DNA of 6,245 nucleotides, from positions 1 through 6,245 of the forward strand of contig JAFLSP010000103.1 in NCBI GenBank assembly GCA_022510885.1, written 5' to 3'. Under the pieces are notes generated by a model. It was not told the origin of the DNA. It did no database searches and saw only the letters and a program-made list of their open reading frames with translations. Positions 1-6,245 of this stretch are shown here, one piece after another; position 1 is the stretch's first letter; each line of letters begins with the position of its first letter. The DNA is from Treponema sp. Lineage in GTDB: Bacteria; Spirochaetota; Spirochaetia; Treponematales; Treponemataceae. A program made the position numbers and the translations under genes.

Positions 1-26
1 GGCGTTCGGCGCGTGGAGGTATTTGT

Positions 27-869
27 ATGGACATCAGGTATTCGACGGGGAAGGTTCCGTTCCGCACGATGACGACCGAGGAAATCCGCAAGGAGTTTTT
101 GGTGAAGGACATTTTCATCAAGAACGACGTGAGCGCGGTCTACAGCCATATCGACCGCATCGTGACGCTGGGCGCGATGCCGGTTGACAGGAAAGTCAGC
201 CTGGACAAGAACATCGACGCGATGAAGGACTTCGGCGTGGACTATTTCTTGCAGCGGCGCGAGCTGGGCATGATTAACATCGGCGGCGACGGCATCGTGG
301 TGGCGGACGGCGTGACGTTCGAGGTGAGGCACTACGACGCGCTGTACCTTGGCGCGGGAACGAAAGAGGTGACGCTTGAGAGCAAGGACAAGAAGCATCC
401 CGCCAAGTTCTACATGAACTCCACGCCGGCGCACTGCACGTACCCGAGCCGCATCATCACCTACGAGCAGGCGAACCACCTGCACATGGGAACGGCGGCG
501 GAGAGCAACGACCGCACCATCAACCAGTACATCCATCCGTCCGTCTTGGAGACCTGCCAGCTTTCCATGGGCATGACGCACCTTGAGACCGGCTCGGTGT
601 GGAACACGATGCCCGCGCACACGCACGAGCGGCGCATGGAGGTCTACTTCTACTTCGACTTCCCGGAGGACCAGGTGGTGTTCCACATCATGGGCGAGCC
701 GCAGGAGACGCGCCACATCGTCATGCACAACGACGAGGCGGTCATCAACCCCAGCTGGAGCATCCACTCAGGCTGCGGCACGAGCAACTACACGTTCATC
801 TGGAGCATGGGCGGCGAGAACCGCACCTACACCGACCAGGACTGGATTAAGACGCCCGACCTGCGCTAG
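27..869 (+). CDS. kduI: 5-dehydro-4-deoxy-D-glucuronate isomerase (4-deoxy-L-threo-5-hexosulose-uronate ketol-isomerase)
   Basis: This is a cytoplasmic cupin-fold, zinc-dependent isomerase. The family converts 4-deoxy-L-threo-5-hexosulose uronate, released from unsaturated galacturonides or glycosaminoglycan disaccharides, into 3-deoxy-D-glycero-2,5-hexodiulosonate, which KduD then reduces on the way to KDG. The 280-residue product is close to the 278 residues of E. coli KduI and aligns from the first residues (MDIRYS, then YSHIDRI near residue 40). The expected metal site is intact: His198, His200 and Glu205 in PAHTHERRME, and His247 in WSIHSG, matching E. coli His196/198, Glu203 and His245 with a constant +2 offset. 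A GGAGGT at 15-20 lies six bases before the ATG. The gene is complete, but its promoter and any kduD partner lie outside the window. The following gene is not functionally related, so the pair may be adjacent only by chance. Family assignment is secure. Confidence 0.96.
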   Translation: MDIRYSTGKVPFRTMTTEEIRKEFLVKDIFIKNDVSAVYSHIDRIVTLGAMPVDRKVSLDKNIDAMKDFGVDYFLQRRELGMINIGGDGIVVADGVTFEVRHYDALYLGAGTKEVTLESKDKKHPAKFYMNSTPAHCTYPSRIITYEQANHLHMGTAAESNDRTINQYIHPSVLETCQLSMGMTHLETGSVWNTMPAHTHERRMEVYFYFDFPEDQVVFHIMGEPQETRHIVMHNDEAVINPSWSIHSGCGTSNYTFIWSMGGENRTYTDQDWIKTPDLR

Positions 870-885
870 CGAATCGGACGGCGTT

Positions 886-904
886 TGCCGCGCGCCGCGC
901 GGCA
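886..904 (+). other. GC-rich hairpin between kduI and the lipid kinase
   Basis: The bases TGCCGCGC at 886-893 and GCGCGGCA at 897-904 are perfect inverted complements around a 3-base GCC loop, giving an 8-bp stem of almost only G-C pairs. No T-tract follows, so it is not a standard intrinsic terminator. It ends nine bases before the next start codon and occupies the place where a ribosome site would lie. It could stabilise the 3' end of the kduI message or restrict translation of the next gene. The structure is visible in the sequence; any function is inference, and GC-rich DNA yields such stems fairly often. Confidence 0.45.
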
Positions 905-913
905 GTCGGTCGC

Positions 914-1834
914 ATGTACTATTTTCTTGTCTCTGACCACGGGGGCAGCGGACGCGCCGTCCGCTTGTTCCCCAAAATCGAAAAAATCCTCAAGGAGCGC
1001 GGCATTCCGTACAAGTACTGGAAGTCGCCGTCCGGCGAGCGCGCGGCGGAAATCGTGCGCGAGGTGTGCGCCTCGGGCGACGATGACGCGCGGCTCGTGG
1101 TGATGGGCGGCGACGGCACGGTGAACGCGGTGCTGAACGGCATCACCGACTTTGGCGCGCTCAAGCTGGGGCTGATTCCCACGGGCAGCGGCAACGACTT
1201 TGCGCGCGCGCTCGGCGTGACCAAGCGATACCGGCGGACGCTCGAAAAAATCCTTGCCGCGGACGGGACGCGCACGATTGATGTGGGGCGGGTCACGGCG
1301 GAGGACGGCACGACGCGGGTGTTCGGCATCAGCACGGGAATGGGCATGGACGCGATAATCGGACGCAAGGCGGACGAGGCCGCGTACAAGCACGTGCTGA
1401 ACAAACTGCGGCTCGGTACGCTCATCTACGTGTTCGCGGCGGTCAGCACGCTCGCGCACCTGAAAAGCACCGGCGTGACCGTCCGCGTTGACGGCGGCGA
1501 GCCGTTCCGCCTGGACGACGTGTTCTACCTTGCCTGCATGAACTGCCCGACCGAGGGCGGCGGCATTCCGATGGCACCGGGCGCGGCGTGCGACGACGGC
1601 CTGCTGACGGTGGGCGTGGCGCGCGGCGTGAAGGGGCTGATGGGATTCGTGCTCTTTCCGCTCATCTGCGCGGGCGTGCAGAACCGCCTCAGGTATTTCA
1701 GCACGCTGACGTGCCGGACGCTCGAAATACGGTGCGACGAGGCGCAGACCTGCCATTACGACGGCGAAGCCCTGGGCGAGAACGCATCGCTCAGCGTGGA
1801 AATTCTCCCGCAAAAGCTGCATATTTTGGCATAA
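914..1834 (+). CDS. YegS/DagK (BmrU)-family diacylglycerol/lipid kinase
   Basis: A 306-residue protein of the DAGK-catalytic family, which uses ATP to phosphorylate diacylglycerol or a related lipid (or sphingosine-like substrates) at the cytoplasmic membrane face. In Gram-positive DgkB this recycles diacylglycerol into phospholipid synthesis. The nucleotide-binding signature GGDGT is at residues 65-69, and GSGNDFAR at 91-98 is the conserved second motif. A DDG motif (in ACDDGLL) and a YDGE motif near the C-terminus complete the usual set. The N-terminal strand MYYFLV followed by GGSGRA fits the family's opening glycine-rich loop, which supports the ATG at 914 even though no good ribosome site precedes it; no alternative in-frame ATG or GTG lies between the kduI stop and this codon. 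Length is typical. It may be translated from the kduI message. The exact lipid substrate cannot be read from sequence, so no gene symbol is given. Confidence 0.9.
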   Translation: MYYFLVSDHGGSGRAVRLFPKIEKILKERGIPYKYWKSPSGERAAEIVREVCASGDDDARLVVMGGDGTVNAVLNGITDFGALKLGLIPTGSGNDFARALGVTKRYRRTLEKILAADGTRTIDVGRVTAEDGTTRVFGISTGMGMDAIIGRKADEAAYKHVLNKLRLGTLIYVFAAVSTLAHLKSTGVTVRVDGGEPFRLDDVFYLACMNCPTEGGGIPMAPGAACDDGLLTVGVARGVKGLMGFVLFPLICAGVQNRLRYFSTLTCRTLEIRCDEAQTCHYDGEALGENASLSVEILPQKLHILA

Positions 1835-1859
1835 AAACGGCTGATTTTCGGCAGTTTTT
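1833..1859 (+). terminator. weak candidate terminator after the lipid kinase
   Basis: AAAAAC at 1833-1838 and TG at 1842-1843 can pair with CAGTTTTT at 1852-1859, with a three-base GGC bulge, and the T-run ends the right arm. The stem is short, A-T dominated and overlaps the kinase stop codon, so it would be weak, possibly bidirectional. No better terminator is visible between the kinase gene and the glnN promoter. The same bases also form the first members of the phased A/T-tract array, so the pairing may be incidental. Confidence 0.25.
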
Positions 1860-2020
1860 GCGAAAAATATCGAGAATTCGCAGAAATCATGCTGAAAACG
1901 GGCGAAAACTGCGCGAATTCAGCGGAAAAATGGGAAAATTCGCCGCGAATTGCGGGAAATCGGCCGCACAATCACCAAAAATCGCAAAAAATGACGGAAA
2001 AACGCCCGAAGTCGCCTGAA
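1833..2020. repeat. helically phased A/T-tract array (predicted curved DNA), no gene
   Basis: Between the kinase stop codon and the glnN promoter, short A-runs (some T-runs at the left end) recur about once per turn of DNA. Tract centres read by eye fall near 1835, 1846, 1857, 1865, 1875, 1885, 1896, 1906, 1917, 1928, 1936, 1948, 1958, 1969, 1979, 1989, 2000, 2010 and 2020, separated by GC-rich spacers. Eighteen intervals over about 185 bp give a mean near 10.3 bp. Phased A-tracts are known to bend DNA additively, so this should be strongly curved. Some members are only AA or an interrupted A-run (near 1875, 1969, 2010, 2020). Reading frames crossing it encode low-complexity K/R/A-rich peptide with no recognisable domain. 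Position just upstream of a promoter suggests a role in RNA polymerase or nucleoid-protein binding, which is inference. Confidence 0.7.
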
Positions 2021-2035
2021 TTTTTCTGTTTTTTG

Positions 2036-2064
2036 TTGACATACTGCGGATAAAACGGTATACC
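2036..2064 (+). promoter_or_regulatory. sigma70-type promoter of glnN
   Basis: TTGACA at 2036-2041 is a perfect -35 box and TATACC at 2059-2064 a good -10 box, with the optimal 17-bp spacer. Transcription should start near 2070-2072. T-runs at 2021-2025 and 2029-2034 directly upstream resemble an UP element, and the phased A-tract array lies behind them. The start lies about 100 bases before the glnN ATG and only about ten bases before the leader terminator hairpin. Confidence 0.82.
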
Positions 2065-2079
2065 TAATCATGTAATCAT
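2065..2079 (+). repeat. tandem TAATCAT repeat at the predicted transcription start
   Basis: TAATCAT occurs at 2065-2071 and again at 2073-2079, separated by one base, so the copies are offset by eight bases. The pair begins right after the -10 box and spans the predicted start site. It could be a repressor half-site pair or the 5' end of the leader RNA. It is short and A/T-rich, so chance is quite possible. Confidence 0.4.
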
Positions 2080-2080
2080 C

Positions 2081-2139
2081 AAAGGCGATGGGAACACGGT
2101 TTTGCGTGGCAGAACGGCGTTTCCGTCGCCTTTATTTTT
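2081..2139 (+). terminator. leader terminator / putative attenuator of glnN
   Basis: AAAGGCGATGGGAAC at 2081-2095 pairs continuously with GTTTCCGTCGCCTTT at 2119-2133 (15 bp including two G-U pairs). The apical part holds a second stem, GTTTTGC 2099-2105 with GCAGAAC 2109-2115 around a GTG loop. The right arm is followed by ATTTTT at 2134-2139, so the unit has the form of an intrinsic terminator. It lies after the glnN promoter and 33 bases before the glnN ATG, with the ribosome site beyond it, so full-length glnN mRNA requires readthrough. Competing small hairpins can be drawn at 2095-2108 (CACG/CGTG) and 2114-2126 (ACGG/CCGT) that would break up the long stem. No known riboswitch class was recognised. 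If termination dominates, the product is a roughly 70-nt RNA. Confidence 0.75.
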
Positions 2140-2160
2140 GTGAATCGTGGCGGAAGTCAC

Positions 2161-2165
2161 GGAGG
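2161..2165 (+). promoter_or_regulatory. ribosome binding site fixing the glnN start
   Basis: GGAGG seven bases before ATG 2173. The in-frame GTG at 2140 overlaps the last base of the leader terminator region and has no ribosome site, so it would merely add eleven unlikely residues. This motif decides in favour of 2173. Confidence 0.88.
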
Positions 2166-2172
2166 AGACGGT

Positions 2173-4266
<2,094 letters not shown>

Positions 4267-4282
4267 TGCAGTAACGTAATAC

Positions 4283-4288
4283 TATTAT
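4283..4288 (+). promoter_or_regulatory. possible -10 box for amt-PII
   Basis: TATTAT in the only A/T-rich stretch after the glnN stop matches the -10 consensus at five of six bases. No acceptable -35 box is present 16-18 bases upstream, where the end of glnN lies. If used, it would need an activator or another sigma factor, and would give a leader of about 100 nt containing the whole hairpin at 4311-4369. Otherwise amt-PII is transcribed by readthrough from glnN. Confidence 0.25.
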
Positions 4289-4310
4289 AGAACGATTTTT
4301 CGTGAACAAT

Positions 4311-4378
4311 GGCGTTCGCGGGCACGGGTCATCTCGTAGTGCATCTATGGGTCGTGCCTTGCGGACGCCTTTTTATTT
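4311..4378 (+). terminator. terminator hairpin in the glnN-amt gap / putative amt attenuator
   Basis: GGCGTTCGC at 4311-4319 pairs with GCGGACGCC at 4361-4369 (9 bp, one G-U). Above a small bulge, GGCACG at 4321-4326 pairs with CGTGCC at 4353-4358, and the large apical region can form a further stem, CTCGTAG with CTATGGG around a TGCAT loop. TTTTTATTT follows at 4370-4378. It serves as the only visible terminator for glnN, yet it ends just ten bases before the amt ribosome site (GGAGGT, 4388-4393). Transcription of amt, whether by readthrough or from a start in the gap, therefore has to pass it. That mirrors the arrangement in front of glnN. Confidence 0.75.
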
Positions 4379-4398
4379 CGGCATGTTGGAGGTAGAAC

Positions 4399-6153
4399 AT
4401 GGACATTGCTGAATCGCTGGCTTCCCTGAACACGGAAATCTGGGGAGTCTGGTTCCTGGCGGGCGCGGCGCTGGTCTTCTGGATGCAGGCGGGCTTTGCC
4501 ATGGTGGAGGCGGGATTTACCCGTGCGAAGAACACGGGCAACATCATCATGAAAAACCTCATGGACTTCTGCATCGGCACGGTCATGTGGTTTCTGATTG
4601 GCGCGAGCCTCATGCTCAGCTACACCGACCCGGCGACGGGCGAGGTGAGCCGCGGCATCTGGAGCGTGCTCGGAAAGCCGGGCTTCTCCGTGTTCAGCGA
4701 GTACGCCACGTTCGACTTCTCGGGCTTCGTGTTCAACCTGGTCTTCTGCGCGACCACGGCGACCATCGTCTCGGGCGCGATGGCGGAGCGCACCAAGTTC
4801 AGCACGTACTGCATCTACTCGGCGGTCATCTCGGGCATCATCTACCCGATTGAGGCGCACTGGACCTGGGGCGGCGGCTTCCTTGCGCAGTGGGGCTTCC
4901 ACGACTACGCGGGCAGCGCGTGCATCCACATGGTGGGCGGCGTGTGCGCGCTCATCGGCGCGGCAATGCTCGGCCCGCGCCTGGGCAAATTCGTGCGCGA
5001 CAAGTCCGGCAAGATTACGGGCACGCGCGGCTTTCCCGGGCACAACATCGCGATGGGCGCGCTCGGCGTGTTCATCCTGTGGCTGGGCTGGTACGGCTTC
5101 AACGGCGCGGCGGCAACCGACCTGCCCACGCTCGGCTCGATTTTCCTGACGACGACGGTCGCGCCTGCCGTGGCGACGGTGGTCGCGCTCGCCTTCACCT
5201 GGATTAAGTACGGCAAGAGCGACGTTTCGATGTGCCTGAACGCATCGCTCGCGGGGCTTGTCGCGATTACCGCCCCCTGCGACGTGGCGGACTGCGCGGG
5301 CGCGGCGGTCATCGGCGCGGTCTCCGGGCTGCTCGTCATCTTCGGCGTGTGGCTCATGGACTACAAACTGCACGTTGACGACCCCGTGGGCGCGGTGGCG
5401 GTTCACCTGATGAACGGCCTGTGGGGAACGATTGCGGTCGGGCTGTTCGCCACCAAGAGCGCGCCGGGCTTTGCGCTCGCGGAAATCGGCGAGGGCGTGT
5501 TCTACGGCGGCGGCGCGGGGCAGCTCGTCAAGCAGCTCGGCGGCATGGGCATCATCCTGCTGTGGACGGCGGTGACGATGACGCTCGTCTTCTTCCTGCT
5601 CAAAAAGACGGTCGGCCTGCGCGTGACGGCGGAAGAGGAAATCCTCGGCCTTGACAAGCTGGAGCACGGCCTTGACTCAAGCTACGCGGGCTTTGCCATT
5701 CCCTACACGGCGGAGGAAGTGGCGGAGGCGAAGGAAGCGGGCGTCGCGCTGCCGGCGGAGGAGGCGATACCCGTGCTGCGCTCGTCGCGCGTGGACGGCA
5801 AGCTGTCCCAGGTGACGATAGTCACGCGGCGGGAGCGCTTCGACACGCTCAAGCGCGCGCTGAACGGCATCGGCATTACGGGCATGACCGTGACCAACGT
5901 GATGGGCTGCGGCCATCAGAAAGGCGCGGGCGAACTGTACCGCGGCGCGCCCGTGGACATCACCGTGCTGCCCAAAGTCAAGGTGGAGGTGGTGGTGAGC
6001 AAAATCCCCGTGGACCTGGTGATTGCCACCGCCCGCGTCGCGCTCTACACCGGCCACATCGGCGACGGCAAGATTTTCGTGCAGGACGTTGCCGACGTGG
6101 TGAAAGTGCGCACCGGCGAAAGCGGCTACGACGCGCTCCAGGACGAGGAGTAG
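4399..6153 (+). CDS. Amt-family ammonium transporter with fused C-terminal PII domain
   Basis: A 584-residue membrane protein. Residues ~1-405 are an Amt/Mep/Rh channel, expected to have 11 membrane helices and form trimers that admit ammonium. Comparing with mature E. coli AmtB, the twin pore histidines are His177 (IHMVGG) and His336 (VHLMNG), the essential aspartate is Asp169, the recruitment-site tryptophan is Trp157, and the phenylalanine gate is probably Phe116 and Phe234. There is no cleavable signal peptide of the enteric type. The conserved cytosolic tail GLRVTAEEEILGLDKLEHG is at 406-424. After a linker of about 45 residues, residues ~469-580 form a complete PII (GlnB/GlnK) domain: GHQKGAGELYRG in the T-loop with Gln507 and Lys526, the B-loop YTGHIGDGKI at 550-559 and RTGE at 571-574. 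The T-loop position of uridylylated Tyr51 is Val519. A GGAGGT lies five bases before the ATG. The tethered PII probably blocks or opens the channel according to 2-oxoglutarate and ATP/ADP; that mechanism is inferred from AmtB-GlnK. Confidence 0.95.
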   Translation: MDIAESLASLNTEIWGVWFLAGAALVFWMQAGFAMVEAGFTRAKNTGNIIMKNLMDFCIGTVMWFLIGASLMLSYTDPATGEVSRGIWSVLGKPGFSVFSEYATFDFSGFVFNLVFCATTATIVSGAMAERTKFSTYCIYSAVISGIIYPIEAHWTWGGGFLAQWGFHDYAGSACIHMVGGVCALIGAAMLGPRLGKFVRDKSGKITGTRGFPGHNIAMGALGVFILWLGWYGFNGAAATDLPTLGSIFLTTTVAPAVATVVALAFTWIKYGKSDVSMCLNASLAGLVAITAPCDVADCAGAAVIGAVSGLLVIFGVWLMDYKLHVDDPVGAVAVHLMNGLWGTIAVGLFATKSAPGFALAEIGEGVFYGGGAGQLVKQLGGMGIILLWTAVTMTLVFFLLKKTVGLRVTAEEEILGLDKLEHGLDSSYAGFAIPYTAEEVAEAKEAGVALPAEEAIPVLRSSRVDGKLSQVTIVTRRERFDTLKRALNGIGITGMTVTNVMGCGHQKGAGELYRGAPVDITVLPKVKVEVVVSKIPVDLVIATARVALYTGHIGDGKIFVQDVADVVKVRTGESGYDALQDEE

Positions 6154-6182
6154 CGACGGCGCGCCGCATGACATCGGTCTGT

Positions 6183-6203
6183 ACGCTGCGCGTCGCGCAG
6201 CGT
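6183..6203 (+). other. near-perfect GC-rich hairpin after amt-PII
   Basis: ACGCTGCGC at 6183-6191 and GCGCAGCGT at 6195-6203 form a 9-bp stem around a GTC loop. As DNA it is a 10-bp inverted repeat about a single central base. It is followed only by TT and then the next hairpin, so it is not a good terminator alone. It may protect the 3' end of the message, help the terminator after it, or be a protein-binding palindrome. Confidence 0.55.
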
Positions 6204-6205
6204 TT

Positions 6206-6245
6206 GCCCCTGCTTGTCCCTTACTGCAAGCAGGGGCGTTTTTTT
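6206..6245 (+). terminator. strong intrinsic terminator after amt-PII
   Basis: GCCCCTGCTTG at 6206-6216 pairs perfectly with CAAGCAGGGGC at 6227-6237 (11 bp, 10-base loop), followed by G and at least seven T residues that run to the end of the window. This is a classic rho-independent terminator and closes the glnN / amt-PII unit. Confidence 0.93.

Noticed and set aside
866..1822. 318-codon open frame on the - strand opposite the lipid kinase
   Set aside because: It is low-complexity R/A/H-rich sequence with no family features, while the + strand carries all kinase motifs.
1874..1920. Two GAATTC sites (1874-1879 and 1915-1920) as operator half-sites
   Set aside because: Both are explained by the phased A/T tracts meeting GC spacers; spacing of 41 bp and no flanking similarity give no extra support.
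1756..1971. 71-codon - strand frame covering part of the A-tract region
   Set aside because: It has F/S-rich low-complexity content arising from T-runs on that strand, and no ribosome site or homology I can recognise.
1588..2019. 143-codon + strand frame starting inside the kinase gene and running through the A-tract array
   Set aside because: No ribosome site or domain. Its second half encodes only K/R/A-rich repeats produced by the phased A-tracts, and its first half is out of frame with a conserved gene.
2140..2172. GTG at 2140 as the start of glnN
   Set aside because: It lies at the end of the leader terminator T-tract without a ribosome site. ATG 2173 has GGAGG seven bases upstream and matches the family N-terminus.
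2065..2172. Glutamine riboswitch or ANTAR-type dual hexaloop in the glnN leader
   Set aside because: I looked for the conserved glutamine-aptamer bases and for two hairpins with AnnGnn hexaloops and found neither. The one hexaloop that can be drawn (GTTTTG at 2099-2104) lacks the required A and G positions.
4292..4303. Small ACGA/TCGT hairpin in the amt leader
   Set aside because: Only four base pairs with a T loop and no sequence context; too weak to count as a structural element.
4345..5667. 440-codon open frame on the - strand opposite amt-PII
   Set aside because: Composition is extremely R/A/H-rich with no recognisable domain, and it mirrors the codon structure of a well-conserved + strand gene. 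It is a GC-rich antisense shadow.

Overview
The window is 6.2 kb of GC-rich DNA carrying four genes, all on the + strand: a pectin/uronate-pathway isomerase (kduI), a YegS/DagK-type lipid kinase, a type III glutamine synthetase (glnN) and an ammonium transporter with a PII signal protein fused to its C-terminus (amt-PII). The organism cannot be named from this sequence. Strong GGAGG-type ribosome sites, a near-consensus TTGACA / TATACC promoter, and kduI together with GSIII suggest an anaerobic, plant-polysaccharide-using gut or rumen bacterium, clostridial or spirochaetal rather than Bacteroidetes. That placement is inference.

Layout. Positions 27-869 are kduI, whose upstream partner genes lie outside the window. 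After a 44-bp gap with a GC-rich hairpin comes the lipid kinase (914-1834). The next ~340 bp hold no gene I believe in. Instead there is a roughly 185-bp run of short A/T tracts spaced about one helical turn apart (1833-2020), which predicts strongly curved DNA. It leads into a sigma70-type promoter (2036-2064). About ten bases beyond the predicted transcription start is a 15-bp terminator hairpin with a T-tract (2081-2139), placed before the glnN ribosome site. glnN occupies 2173-4266. The glnN-amt gap (132 bp) again holds a long hairpin plus T-tract (4311-4378) immediately before the amt ribosome site. amt-PII runs 4399-6153 and is followed by two hairpins, the second a strong intrinsic terminator at the window edge.

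How the genes work together. The second half is a compact nitrogen-assimilation module: Amt imports ammonium, its tethered PII domain probably gates it according to 2-oxoglutarate and ATP/ADP, and GSIII fixes the ammonium into glutamine. Both genes have a terminator between the likely transcription start and the ribosome site, so conditional transcription termination is a reasonable model. I could not identify the ligand or antiterminator. The PII domain lacks the tyrosine uridylylated in enteric PII proteins. No mobile element, CRISPR array, tRNA or rRNA was seen.
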